Source: Chondrus crispus
Lineage: Eukaryota; Rhodophyta; Florideophyceae; Gigartinales; Gigartinaceae
DNA: 64,000 bases
Reading direction: 5' to 3'
Assembly (NCBI RefSeq): GCF_000350225.1
Contig: NW_005178839.1
Location: forward strand, 61,395-125,394
The position numbers and the translations under genes are program-made. Each line of letters begins with the position of its first letter. Within the stretch, counting starts at the first letter, position 1. This document shows, one piece after another, positions 22,102 to 33,358 of the stretch. Below the pieces are notes generated by a model, which saw nothing but the letters and a program-made list of their open reading frames with translations, was not told the DNA's origin and searched no databases.

Positions 22102-22773
22102 CGCTGCTGAAGATATCTCCAATGCCGGAATCGAATTAACGAGCGATACCGCGAAAGGGGATAGAGGCCTATGGGGGCTTGAAAGAGAGCTACGGTGGGC
22201 GGCGGACACTACATTTTCGACACACCCGGGAGACGTTGATCGTGGTCTGTATCGCGAACCGTGCCCACCGGTCGACGACGGCATTCGATCATAACATATA
22301 CTACTTTGATCTTGGATACACTTTCAAAAATTGGATCAGGAGAAATTTTAATTTATAAAACAGAAAGCAGATCGTATGATAGAGGGCCCATTAGACAAGC
22401 GAAATAACGTTACTGTACGCGACAGTGCTGTCTGGATTCAGCCATTGGCGGTCCTGCTTTGAGGATCACATCGTGTCAAGGTTATTACAACCTGCTCATT
22501 ACCCTAGATTTCGGACGCTGCCACCGGAGATTGCGTCAAGTCCACGGGTCAACGAGCACCTCCGCACCACACTGCTTAGAGGGTTAGTTTTGTTCAATCT
22601 CTCTAGCCAACCCCCTCTCTCGCACTCGCAGAAACTTTGCAGCAGTGGGGTGACGGGCTAGCGGGACGGGATGACCCGGGTCTGAAGCACTGTTCGTGCA
22701 GCCTGGCGGAAGCGCCGCGATTAGTACCCTACCCGTCACATACTTCTCACGTGAATCTGCACCCTAACGAGAA
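22102..22773. promoter_or_regulatory. Divergent promoter region of uS7 and the PPR gene
   Basis: Divergently transcribed genes flank this ~670-bp stretch. A weak AT-rich segment (22300-22365) lies near the uS7 side. No repeats or RNA genes are seen; short frames here resemble nothing. Confidence 0.45.
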
Positions 22774-24915
22774 ATGGTCTCAGAGCAGGGCACTCCGCGA
22801 CGTCCGCGGACCCTTCCTGCATTCACCCTCTGGTCTTCTTCTATGCTTAACACCTCCATACACTGCCGAACTGCAGACGTGCAGTATAGGCCGATTGGAT
22901 GTCCCGTGCAGCTCCTCGGCAACGAATCGTTTGGTGTCGGCCGCTTTCCTCGTTCCTATGGATCTTCGTTTCGGAATTCTGAGCAACGAAGCCTCCCTGA
23001 GTCACTTCGAGCAGTTGTACCGAACTATCTTTCAAGAGCGCAGAAATGCATCCCTACCGCAGCACTGTCCCGTACAACGCGATTAGGGACAGATGCCATC
23101 GCTCCGGGGTGGTCTGCTTCTTTACAACACAATACCATGCATAGCGACCCTCGAGTAATGGAAGCAAACGAGCATAAGTTGCCGACTTCGCGGGAGGTCG
23201 TCGGAAGTGCGAAAAGAAATTCTACTAGCGACATCGCGTCAGAACGGAGTCCAGGAAGAACATTTGTAAGAGACAGAACGCCTGAAACGGGACGGAACAT
23301 CGTGAGAAGGGGTAGGCGCACCCCGCACCCTGCACGTGATATATCCGCAGTGCGCGCTGCAACTCTGGGTCCTGCCATCGTACTTCTCCGCGGCAACGAT
23401 CGAGAGCGGCGCAGGTTTATGACAGAACTACACGCAGGTAATGCCAAATTGAGTATCGAGCAATTCAATGAAATCCTATCGGCGATGCTTCGCATGAGAC
23501 GAGTGCGAGACGCTGCTGCCTTCACCCAACTCTGGGATCGAGAACCATGGCTAAGTATATTACGCAAAGATAAGGCTACCAAGTCATACACAATCATGAT
23601 TGACGCTTACGGGAAATGCAATCAGCTTGCCCGAGCGTTTACTCTGTTTTATACCATGACTAGGGTGGGCCCCAAGCCGAACGTCGTCACATTCAATGCT
23701 ATGATCGCTGCGTGCGCCCGTAACAACGAACCAAACATGGCATACGAAGTTTTTGAAGAGATGCAAGCTTCACGGATCGCCCCTGATAAATTCACATTCG
23801 GCTCGCTCATTGATGCATGTGCGAAGAGTGGACAGGTGGAGCGGGCGTTCGAAGTATCGAGGCTAATGGATCAGAGTGGGGTCGTCAAGGACCAAACGAT
23901 TTATTCTGCTCTTATGGACGCCTGTGGTCGCGCGAAGCAGCTTGATCGAGCGTTATTGCTGTATGAAGAAATGAAGCGGAACGCAGTGTGGCCGAACCTT
24001 GTCACATTTGCCGTACTCATCGATACATGTGCAAATGCCAGACGTCCTGATAGAGCGTTTCAATTGTTTTCAGAGATCAAGCATTGGGGCTTCCCACGTG
24101 CCAACGTGGTTGTGTACACCGCATTGATTGACGCGTGCTCGAAGGCTGGATGGCCAGAGCGAGCGGAGCGAGTGATGGCAAACATGGTTGCAAACGGAAT
24201 TCGCCCCAACGAAATCAGTTTTGGTGCCCTTATGGACGGCTGGACGAAAGGAGGACAAATCAATCGCGCTTTTGAGATCATCGAGCGTATGGTGAATGTT
24301 CACGATGTACTTCCAAACGCAGTCTTGGTCGGTGGACTAATAGACGCCAGCCGGCGGCTGAACGAACCTGGCCGTGCCAAGCCCATTTGGTCAGTAGTGA
24401 TGAAGTACAACATTCGACCATCGCGAACGTACTATCCCCCTCTAATAGCAATGGCAGCTCGCAGTGGAGACCTTGATGTTGCTTCTGCAATAACGTTACA
24501 TGCGTACGCTCGGGGCTCCCTGCGACGAGTGGCGCTGAACAGTGAGAATCCCACCCTTTATGCGATGGCATGCGCGATTGCGTACTTGTTGCATTCAATC
24601 CGAACAGATACAAAGAGCAGCCAAGAAGTCAAAAAGCAGCACTTGAATCGCCTTCGCGTTGTTTTCAATTCCACTGCTATGAGACCAGATCAGCTCACAC
24701 GGCTTTCACCGGAGGCAGCTTACCAATGTTGTACGTCCTGGAATCACACGGATTCGAGACAGACGCGAACTGAACGGCGGTACAATGGTTCCCCAAGAGA
24801 AAGAAGCCCTGCTATGAGGCGGACGGTCGGGAAGTTCACTGGAAGGGGACAGCAGAGAACGAACGCAATGAGGAAGCAAAACCGCTCCGAAGTCGATAGG
24901 ACGACCATGGGGTAA
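22774..24915 (+). CDS. P-class pentatricopeptide repeat protein, probably organellar
   Basis: PPR proteins bind organelle RNA one base per repeat and guide its processing, stability or translation. From about residue 268 to 585 there are eight or nine tandem 35-36-residue repeats, for example VTFNAMIAACARNNEPNMAY, FTFGSLIDACAKSGQVERAF and VVYTALIDACSKAGWPERAE. The N-terminal ~250 residues are Arg/Ser/Thr-rich and poor in acidic residues early on, compatible with a plastid or mitochondrial transit peptide. The C-terminus is basic and lacks SMR, E or DYW domains. The 713-residue frame has no intron. Reading positions 5 and 35 of each repeat by the known code gives a tentative core target of A, U/C, G, A, unread, A. 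Which organelle it enters is not decidable here. Confidence 0.92.
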   Translation: MVSEQGTPRRPRTLPAFTLWSSSMLNTSIHCRTADVQYRPIGCPVQLLGNESFGVGRFPRSYGSSFRNSEQRSLPESLRAVVPNYLSRAQKCIPTAALSRTTRLGTDAIAPGWSASLQHNTMHSDPRVMEANEHKLPTSREVVGSAKRNSTSDIASERSPGRTFVRDRTPETGRNIVRRGRRTPHPARDISAVRAATLGPAIVLLRGNDRERRRFMTELHAGNAKLSIEQFNEILSAMLRMRRVRDAAAFTQLWDREPWLSILRKDKATKSYTIMIDAYGKCNQLARAFTLFYTMTRVGPKPNVVTFNAMIAACARNNEPNMAYEVFEEMQASRIAPDKFTFGSLIDACAKSGQVERAFEVSRLMDQSGVVKDQTIYSALMDACGRAKQLDRALLLYEEMKRNAVWPNLVTFAVLIDTCANARRPDRAFQLFSEIKHWGFPRANVVVYTALIDACSKAGWPERAERVMANMVANGIRPNEISFGALMDGWTKGGQINRAFEIIERMVNVHDVLPNAVLVGGLIDASRRLNEPGRAKPIWSVVMKYNIRPSRTYYPPLIAMAARSGDLDVASAITLHAYARGSLRRVALNSENPTLYAMACAIAYLLHSIRTDTKSSQEVKKQHLNRLRVVFNSTAMRPDQLTRLSPEAAYQCCTSWNHTDSRQTRTERRYNGSPRERSPAMRRTVGKFTGRGQQRTNAMRKQNRSEVDRTTMG

Positions 24916-25082
24916 AGAACTGCTCCCTGCATATTGGCACGTCCGTAAGGACGAGTGCAATGGGGATGGAGGTGTAGCTGCCAAATCCAGGAGTGGAGGC
25001 GTACGGGGTGATTAATTCAAGTTGATAGAAATTTCTTCTCTGCGTGCGACTATTTATCGATAAATACAGTTCGTCGTTACCC

Positions 25083-26954
25083 CTACTTTGGGCTCAGCCC
25101 CTCATGCAGAAGCTTACCAACATTGCGCGTTCCCCACTGTGAACCTGGCTGACCACTAACCACTATAGGTAACGTCCATCGCAGAACATCCACATTCTTC
25201 TGATGCAGAGGACTGCCATCTCCCGGCTGATACCCTGACCACGCCCCTCCTCCCCACTCAGCATTCGCAGCCTCTGCCCGACCGTTTTCGGATACTCGTA
25301 ACTGCCCCAAACTTGACACAGCTTCAATCGAAGCGCCCTTTGTTGAAGTTTGTCCCGTTCCTCCTAACCCTTCAGTCTCTAGTCGCGGAATAAGGAATAC
25401 GAAGTGTATGAGCCATCGCACTGTGACAATACTTGTCGAAAAAGAAACTGGGGCATCATGTGGAATAGAAAATGTAACCTGAGTGTTCTTGTTGGAAATC
25501 ACGAACTCCCCGTGTTCCCCGTACACCTTTCTGAATATCACATCTGAGTACCCTGTATCCCCAGTGGACACTTGCTTTTGACCAACGGCAAAGTCTCTTC
25601 GAATAACTTCCTGAGCTTCTAGTCGAGCCTCGAGGCGATAACACTGACGCTCACCTGCGAAGTGAAAAATTGCCGAAATAGAATCACCCAGATGATGAAC
25701 TCGTTTTGACAAATGCATGCGCGCGACTGCTTCCTTGCCGTGTGCAATACCATACACCGGAATGGCATGCTTCTTCCTCCGAGGAAGTCTTGGTGACAAC
25801 CCATTGGCCTTCTGATCCGTCACTCCATCGCTATTTTCCTCTGCAGCGTCTCGAGAAGGGGTTTTCGGCGTTGCTGCCGAAGACGAGTCGCGGATAAAAC
25901 TAAGTGCACCGTCGTTAAAATCGTCCTCGCTTCTGTGCTGATCGACATCCGCTTTATAGGACGTGAGCCTGCCATTCAAAGACAGAGCCAACGCAATTTC
26001 GATGTCGTCTGGAGGAGCTGACTTGAGAAGAGAAGCAGATAAACTCAACGCCTTGGACTCTCTTTCTTCCAGAAAACGATTCAAATGAGGCCCTGCGGAG
26101 CGTGGAGTCGGGACGGGAATGATGTGTGTAGCACGGTCGTCGTCCACAGCCGTCCCTCCCGCCGAAACAACACGAAAAGGAACTCGTACGACTTTGGGAG
26201 CGGAACACCCTGGAAATGACACAACTACAACGAGAGCATAAGTGTATCGCATTGCTGTTCCGCGCAGAGTAGGGGGTATGGAATCTGGCAACACACAACG
26301 AACGGCAAAACTGACTTGGGATCCAACGGGGATCTGCTCGCGCTCACAGACGACCAAGGCTTGCGAGCGGAAAATGATTCCCGTATGCCCTGGACGGCCG
26401 CCGCCCCCAACGCTATTCGCATCCGCTAGCGCCGCCGACCATGGGAAAGAACCATCTGAAGAAAGGGTATGAGAGTGGGCGTGCTCAGCAACGGGTTCAC
26501 TTGTATGGTTGTCAAGTGTGCCGTTGCTTGGAGGTCTATGTGCATACGGCTTCACCCAAGACCTGTCTGAACTCCATCGGCCGGAGACCTCACAAACGAC
26601 AAAATCGGCTCGCGCAGAAGACTCCATGCCAAATCCCGCAAGAGACGCAGAGGAAGGCACAGGGTTGCTGCGTTTTGATGTTTGTGGACTGGAGAAGTAC
26701 GGGCGATCTTGATGCATTCTTGTGCTGCCAAAGTTTGACGAAGAATTGATTTGCGAGCGATCCGCGCGTAAAGTCACAGTTGCCGAAACAAGAGATCCTG
26801 GAACAAATGAGGGCGCTCCCATCGTTACCTGGACCGCTACGGACACCGGGTCGGTTGCGCCGGGCGACATGATCTCAAGAGCGAATAATGATGCGATTCG
26901 AGCAGTTTCAATTCCGTGGTTTGAAGAAGGCTGGACAGAAAAAGATCCCGCCAC
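25083..26954 (-). CDS. RGP1: Rgp1-like subunit of the Ric1-Rgp1 Rab6 exchange factor
   Basis: Rgp1 pairs with Ric1 as the exchange factor for Ypt6/Rab6 on Golgi membranes. The 623-residue frame shows the family's split beta-sandwich features. An N-terminal strand region reads VSVAVQVTMGAPSFVPGSLV. A middle block reads IPPTLRGTAMRYTYALVVVV, then VVRVPFRVV. A C-terminal half contains LGDSISAIFHFAGERQCYRL and SIVTVRWLIHFVFLI. Gly/Ser-rich linkers between them (about residues 70-190 and 350-400) look disordered. It is convergent with the PPR gene, 167 bp away. Met29 (MSPGATDP) is an alternative start. The call rests on the middle and C-terminal blocks. Confidence 0.82.
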   Translation of the reverse strand: MAGSFSVQPSSNHGIETARIASLFALEIMSPGATDPVSVAVQVTMGAPSFVPGSLVSATVTLRADRSQINSSSNFGSTRMHQDRPYFSSPQTSKRSNPVPSSASLAGFGMESSARADFVVCEVSGRWSSDRSWVKPYAHRPPSNGTLDNHTSEPVAEHAHSHTLSSDGSFPWSAALADANSVGGGGRPGHTGIIFRSQALVVCEREQIPVGSQVSFAVRCVLPDSIPPTLRGTAMRYTYALVVVVSFPGCSAPKVVRVPFRVVSAGGTAVDDDRATHIIPVPTPRSAGPHLNRFLEERESKALSLSASLLKSAPPDDIEIALALSLNGRLTSYKADVDQHRSEDDFNDGALSFIRDSSSAATPKTPSRDAAEENSDGVTDQKANGLSPRLPRRKKHAIPVYGIAHGKEAVARMHLSKRVHHLGDSISAIFHFAGERQCYRLEARLEAQEVIRRDFAVGQKQVSTGDTGYSDVIFRKVYGEHGEFVISNKNTQVTFSIPHDAPVSFSTSIVTVRWLIHFVFLIPRLETEGLGGTGQTSTKGASIEAVSSLGQLRVSENGRAEAANAEWGGGAWSGYQPGDGSPLHQKNVDVLRWTLPIVVSGQPGSQWGTRNVGKLLHEGLSPK

Positions 26955-28284
26955 GGTATCGGGATATTACAGCTTGCTCATTGCCACCAGCCGTGAGCTC
27001 ACTGGACCGAGAGTGAGGGATTTGTTTGGACTGGATTCCAGTTTCTCACGGGGCAAGACAAGGAACAGGAATGATGATGAGGAAATTTGGCAGAATGCCA
27101 ACTTCTTCGCGCCGCAGGTGGACAAGTACAGTACCAAGGGTACAGTACATTTCTTCACGACCCGAGTGATAAATATGATAGTACACGTGTTGTACACGTT
27201 GACACATGTGGCTTACAGAGCTGGGGCGTTGTGCTCCAGTTGTGCCCCATCCTCACCAGTTGCACGGCGATTGCAGAGAGGAATATTGCAGAGATATTTC
27301 GCATATATATTTAATTGGATAAAGGTGCGCTGCGGGTCTTTCTTGATCTTTCAAGGGCCCTTCCCATCCAGGCACTTGTTCGCCTCTTTATAATATTCCG
27401 CACTATATAATATACCGCGCAATAGTGCTACTTGGAGTAAGTTAGTGCCTCCCTCGATATACAGTAGTATAGTGCTATAGTTAGAGCTCTGTCACGGGTT
27501 ATCATACTGGTTACACGTTTACACGTATATTTGTTTTAAAGCAATCAATGATATGTCTTTCTAACATTCCCAATTTGTAGGAAAATGCGGCTTCTGTATA
27601 GTGCCACCCACGAAATAGTGCCATATGTCGAGGTCTGTTCTGGTATGGCACTATATCGTGGGACCCCCTGTACTGTACTTTGTACTTGGCATCCCACAAA
27701 GCATCTGAAGAAGCATCTTAAAGTCCTCAGATGAGCCGCGTTGGCCTACTAGAAGTATCCAACAATGGAGTCGTCATCACTTCTCCGGAATGCCAATACT
27801 GTACCCTTGGGTACTGTACATACTACTGTAGCAAACCCCCGCAAGCATCCCAGCAGTGCCTCAAGGAAAATGTACTTTCGCGTAGTCTTGCCCTACCAGC
27901 CTTCAGCCCAGCTCACAATCCGTCGCAACTCCCTTCTCTTTCACTTCGTACCCTACGGAAGGGTCCGCCTCTACAAAAGCATCGAAAGAACACCAATGGG
28001 GACAATGTATTTGCCCGACAGGGAGTGCTACAACGGACTTAGTGATCCGTCGCCGTCTCGTTTTTTTATGTAGTCGACTAGGCAGGGTCAATATCGAAAA
28101 CTATTGAAGTAGCGCACCTCGCTGATGAGCACACACACATGCAGTCTACAACTTCCGTTCACTCATATGCACTGCACATGCGCACAAAAGCCACGACTAG
28201 AAAATCCAGCTCCATCACCAGGAGGAACAGCAAAAGCCTGCTAGTTTTGCTATCAAGGGCAACTCTGTCACATCAGAGCTCGAA
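26955..28284. other. Intergenic with GTAC palindromes
   Basis: About 1.3 kb lies upstream of Rgp1 and downstream of the zinc-finger gene. It holds several GTAC-centred near-palindromes, notably 27125-27150, 27667-27690 and 27795-27822, and AT-rich runs near 27300-27480. Frames here (for example 26722-27393, which mostly overlaps Rgp1 on the other strand) are not convincing. Confidence 0.5.
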
Positions 28285-29403
28285 TCATGTCCTTCTTGAA
28301 GTGGCCGACAAGTGCCCCACCACCTGCGGTTTCACTCGCTTGTGTACCCGATGATAATGTTGTGTTAGGCTACTTCGTCTCCCGAACGCTTTACCACACG
28401 TTTCACAAGCAAACGGCCTTCTCCCTTCGTGCAATACCAGCCGATGTCTCTTTCGGTCGCTCGCTTGTGAGAACGTCGCATCACACAATTCACATTTGTA
28501 AGGGCGAGCGTGTTCATGCACCGACTGAATGTGCTTGCGGAGCTTGTTCTTCTCCGCGAAACTCGACGTGCATCTATCGCATCGGAAAGGACGCAACTTC
28601 AGGTGCACGGTCCGAATATGCTTGGACAAATTGCTCGATTCTGTATACGTCTTTCCACACAAATGGCACTGAGTTGAGGACGATGAAGCCGACCGCCTTC
28701 CGCTTGAAGATACACTCGGCGACGCATTCGGTGATGGATGCGGCGACGCAGTTGGCGAGGGTGTTGCCATAGCCTGTAAAATTTCTTGCATGGCCCTTCC
28801 TTTCCCGGTAGCGAAAGAGGGATGTAGGATACCCTCTCGTCGGGTGCAAATTTCCGTCCCCGCACATGTCGGAACAGGTAGCAGGCCACCGATGTTCTGG
28901 ATCCCGCTCCCAGCCGAAAGGTGTGGTTTCATGGTGCAGTCAGAGATGGGTGAAAGAATTTCGTCGATTTCCGCACCAACCTTGTTGAATGATTCTCTCT
29001 CCGGCGACTGCTGAGACGATTGCTGTGACACAGCCGATGTCGACAAATCTTCAAACGTGTTGTATGATGTAGTCAACAGCGGAGTCCCACAAGAATCGTG
29101 GCGGGGAATGTTGTCTACGCCGGCATATTGAAGCGACTCCATGTCTTTTGAAATGTGAATGGGGCTAAGGACCGGCTCGTACTTACATGGCCGACGCATT
29201 GGTGATAGATCTGCGTTTGCTTGAAAGCATGCGATCGTATTGTCGATTAAGCCGTCGAAGGCCGGTTCACGAGGGACGTATCCGCCTTTGTCCATCGTCC
29301 TGCTCCAGTGTTCGTCTTGTCTGTGTTGGCGCTCGAATGGCATGCTCGGTGCGTAGTTCCATACCTTCGGATATGATGGCTCCACAGTCCTCACTCGCTT
29401 CAT
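28285..29403 (-). CDS. C2H2 zinc-finger protein with four C-terminal fingers
   Basis: This is a likely sequence-specific DNA-binding regulator. Residues ~244-355 contain four consecutive classical C2H2 fingers: CHLCGKTYTESSNLSKHIRT, CDRCTSSFAEKNKLRKH, CELCDATFSQASDRKRHR and CETCGKAFGRRSSLTQHYHR. They are joined by TGEKP-like linkers (HLKLRPF, HEHARPY, HEGRRPF). Finger helix residues suggest a base-reading role, but no target is claimed. The first ~200 residues are Ser/Pro-rich and lack a known domain. Just before the fingers is a short Ser/Pro/Ala repeat (ATPSPTASPHPSPNASPS). The 372-residue frame is intronless. It could be an activator or repressor; nothing in the sequence decides. Confidence 0.9.
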   Translation of the reverse strand: MKRVRTVEPSYPKVWNYAPSMPFERQHRQDEHWSRTMDKGGYVPREPAFDGLIDNTIACFQANADLSPMRRPCKYEPVLSPIHISKDMESLQYAGVDNIPRHDSCGTPLLTTSYNTFEDLSTSAVSQQSSQQSPERESFNKVGAEIDEILSPISDCTMKPHLSAGSGIQNIGGLLPVPTCAGTEICTRREGILHPSFATGKGRAMQEILQAMATPSPTASPHPSPNASPSVSSSGRRSASSSSTQCHLCGKTYTESSNLSKHIRTVHLKLRPFRCDRCTSSFAEKNKLRKHIQSVHEHARPYKCELCDATFSQASDRKRHRLVLHEGRRPFACETCGKAFGRRSSLTQHYHRVHKRVKPQVVGHLSATSRRT

Positions 29404-29990
29404 GACGTCGTGGATGTATGTCGGGAATCTTCAAATACGTCGCAAGAGAAGATGGAAAATCAACGCTGTTAAAGTTCGAGAGGTGGACCAGGTCGTTGCC
29501 TTTTCTATCAGAAGGAGCCGTTAAGCAGTGTCTGTCGACCAGAGAATGTTTCTGCAGACCTGTATCCGGGGAAAAAAAAATTTCCGGTCATGCACAAGGG
29601 TAAAGGGGCGGGCATCAGCATACGCGTAGAGATATGTAAAATCGAAGGCAGTGGGATATCTGCGAAATGTATGAGTATTGTTCTTGTGAGTGACAGTGAG
29701 AGCAGAGGAAAAAACATAGCTGAGGTCAAAGACATATCCGTGACAGGATGATTTAAGCTGGGGCAGGAGGTGGTGTGCACTCTCTTTCCATAGGCACATG
29801 GGCACATGCAACATGTGCTTCTAGACTGAGTAAAAGGGGAACATCGTCATACTCTGCTGTGTTTTGAATGCGAGGGTGGACTTCAAGCTGCGAAAAGGAT
29901 TGTTTATTGCACACAAGCTCTAGGAACCACTAATAATAAATTTAGATTCACAACCGTCATCTTGGACTTGAAAGCGAAGCAGAAGAGATA

Positions 29991-30016
29991 TACTGTACCC
30001 AAGGGTACTGTACTGT
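29991..30016. repeat. GTAC palindrome, one of a dispersed set
   Basis: The sequence ACTGTACCCAAGGGTACTGT reads nearly the same on both strands. A sister copy with TT instead of AA in the centre is at 27795-27822, and a third variant is at 27125-27150. Shorter relatives recur through about 34.3 kb and again at 63160-63300. Confidence 0.7.
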
Positions 30017-31808
30017 ACCAGACGGAGGAAAAGAGTGTGCAAGCGGCATGGTGAGAGTGATATACGGTATATAATGCAGGGTTGAGAGTTGTGGGGGGCA
30101 TGCCCTTCCGGAGTTGCTTGTGACACAAACAACATGCAAGGAGAGAAATGTTACGCGAAGAACTGAGGACCTAGAGCGGACGAATAGGGTCTCAGGGCAG
30201 CAGGCCGTACAGGAAACTGCAACTGCGTCGCACTCATACAGATAGCTTACCTGTGTAAGACGATGCAATAGTCACCATCATAAGGGATGGCAATATCAAA
30301 AGAAACTTGAGAGGTCGGGGACCTGAATGAATAATTCGCGCTCTCAGACGAGACTGATGAGCGCGCTCCTATCTGTTTGTTAGGTGCAACGCTATACTGT
30401 ACCGTTTCCGGGACGGTTGCTCCTGCGATCATTGAGAGTCGGTGAACTCTGTTGTGTTGCAAAAAATAAGATAAAAAACACGGCGAACCGCCTGAGCCGG
30501 CTAGCTGTCCTAAAGCTGCGAGGAGGGAAGCTGTGAGGAGGGAGGCGTGATAGAGCAAAACAGTACCAGGGTACAGTGAGTATGTGACAATACTGTACAT
30601 ACCGTAGGTTGCGGAGTGCAGTACAGTGCTGTACAATTTATGTGCCGTTGTGATCAACTGCGAGACGCTCTGACAATCTTTGTGGTCACTCGCAGGGGGT
30701 CTCCGGTCTCTGCGTCCAAATGGACAAGTCCTGGTAAATTTACCCTTCGAGGGGTTACTGGTCAATGCACAAATCACATACAAGTACCGTGTCCGTACAG
30801 TTTGATCCTGTCTCATTTGGCGTCACGGTCCCATGTTCGAATTTTCTCCCTCCATTACCTCTAAAGCAATGGGGGCAATCCCCGAAATATCAGTGCCTTA
30901 TTCCTACCCTGTTGCCGCCAGAAACTGTGTACAGCATGCGCAGAGGAATTGGACAGACTACAGTATAATCCTCCTCGTGTAAACACACAAGGGTTTCTCA
31001 CCCCAAAACGCTCAACTTGCGTATTTCTGCTCGCCCAGCACGTCCGTATGAAATCTATGACAGGAGAATCATGAGAGCCGCCTGATGCAATTTATAAGGC
31101 GTCAAATTGGGAGAAGTCATCTCGAGATTTGTAGGTATTAGGGTCCAAGTGTTTCAAGCAAAACAGTCATGTTGAGTGTACAGTATCACAGATACAGAGT
31201 GAAGGCTTGGAAACCACCTGTGCTCAGGGATATAGGGGGTCAGGACGCGGATGATGCCTGCACGAACGTTGTCATATTTGCGGACCCGACATATAAAAAG
31301 ACACAATCAACAACCTGGTCAACATCGTTTTGGTATGACTTGCATCAATAATTGTGAAAATCGAGTATTCGGTATGTGCTGATCCCTTTGCTGTCGCACC
31401 GGTGGCTTCAGAAATTTAAGAAACTTGGTGACCTACCCTTCGAAGGGTACCAAGAACAAGAAAGAAGGCCTGTCCCTTGGAATGGTGGGGGAACATGTAA
31501 ACAAAGTTTTGTTTGGGACTTGAGAAGTTGCAGAGTAATGGCGAGATACGAAAACGCGGTACAAGAGCGAGATTAAAGACGATGGACAAATTGAAGCACA
31601 TTACAGGTAGGATTTCGTATTGTACGGAAAAGTGCAGTGCAATGGTATCACAGTATGCGATACGGTAAAACTTCACTGTACACTGGTCAATACTCGAGGT
31701 TTCCTCCTTCCCTTCCCTGATTGAGGAGCGGAATTGTTTGCGAACGGCGAGCTTGGCGACGCCGGACTCCCACAGTGCTGTGCCATTGGGAGATTACGGA
31801 CATATAAT

Positions 31809-31867
31809 ACTGTACCGCATTGCACTGTACCGCACTGCACTGTACCGCATTGCACTGTATACTGCAC
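31809..31867. repeat. 15-bp tandem repeat, about four copies
   Basis: The unit ACTGTACCGCATTGC occurs three times in a row, once with CACTGC in place of CATTGC, and a fourth degenerate copy follows (ACTGTATACTGCAC). The unit contains the same ACTGTAC core as the dispersed palindromes. Confidence 0.85.
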
Positions 31868-33316
31868 TACATGAAACACTCAAAGAAAACGGCGAAGTGT
31901 CGATCAACAGACTGTCAATCAACAGAGTGGATGGTACTTGTACAGGGGAAGCATGAAACGAGCAATGATGAGACAAGATGGTGTTCAACGATAGCGAGGG
32001 ACTTTTGAGACGAGAAAATAAGCCTTCTGATTGTCTGCGTGATTGCGGTCATGTGCTCGCGCATGATACTGTCCCGTACAGCACAGCAACCTTGGGCGAT
32101 GGGAAAGCAAATTCATGTCTTGTAGGATAGGCGGGAATGGTTCAAAGTACAGTAAAAGCAGAAGTGGGCAACCAGCAGCAGTCAAGAGACTTTGTTGATT
32201 TGTCAAAAAGACTCTCGAGTCTTGGCAGGTTTTTTGTGTTTTGTGTGACAAACGAGCAGATTTTTCTGTCTTTTCTCCATTGGCTGAGAACAATGCTGGC
32301 GTAAGTGCAGCACAACAGGGTCCATTTTTGGAGCAGTAATTTTTTCGGCGATATCGCAAAAGGGAACAGGCCCGTATAGCCTTCAAATATGTACGCACGT
32401 TTGGCAAAAAAGAGGAGGCCTTAGAGTGTTCACAAGATTGGGTAGCGCGGAATCTCCGTGTGGGGAGTTGGGGCCGGTTTTCCATGCCAGATACGCGATT
32501 CTGATATATAGTACCGTACAGCAAAGTGAGTTGTATAGAAACAGGCAAGAGCAACAATGTTAGTGGTGCTGGGGCGAGTCGGTTGCAAGCATTGAAGGAT
32601 GCGCGAGGCTTGCAAGAGTCATTCATTGCACTGGAAACGGGCTTGCAATAAAAGTTGTGGTTGTGGGTCTGGCGATGTTGACAAGGGAGCCACAAAAACA
32701 AATATCGCTCAACACCAGGGCGAAAAGAACGTGTAAACGAGAAAATAAGGCGGATGCAAGGAAAGTGTTTTCTGGAATATTCAGAAGGTAAAGGTGAGAA
32801 GAAATGACCATTTAATTTGTTTTGACTGGAAATCTGGATGATTCGAAGCAAAATGAGGGGGGGGACTGGATGCAAAGCAGAGGCGGCCAATGAAACTTTG
32901 CAGTGCTCCAGAAGAAAAACCATGCTGGCAGGCGTTTAGGCAGGGCGGCTCGCCTTGCTGCAATGTGACGGAGACGGAGATCGAAGCTGTACAGTACAAG
33001 TGAATTATTGTGGCAGCGAAAAGTGATGAAACGTAACGACGATTCCTGTTAAAAACTGAATTGTCCGTAACTGAATCTCATAGAAATATATTGAAATTTG
33101 ATAAAAAATCAGACGGTGAAATCATATGGCGCTACCTCGTCGGTATCCCCTCTCCTCTTGCCCCGTGGAGCTCGAACAGGACTCAGGCTAAGACTTGAGG
33201 TCGCAAGACTTGCGAATCTGTTCCAACTACATAGTCAACGGCATCATCGTTTGTGAACGGCGGAAAACGCAGCAACCTATCCACCCTTTTCATCATAATA
33301 CGTCACCTTCTCGTCC

Positions 33317-33358
33317 CACAACCTCCACACCACAACCTCCACACCACAACCTCCACAC
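33317..33358. repeat. 14-bp tandem repeat, three perfect copies
   Basis: The unit CACAACCTCCACAC is repeated three times without change. A second short array, with a 12-bp CTCGTTCCTTGT-type unit, lies nearby at about 33482-33520. Confidence 0.85.

Noticed and set aside
22102-22284. 61-residue N-terminal extension of uS7
   Set aside because: Absent from the family and low-complexity; the internal Met aligns with the conserved start.
31985-32923. 312-codon minus-strand frame
   Set aside because: No family features, irregular composition, and inside a repeat-rich gene-poor stretch; a chance frame is more likely.
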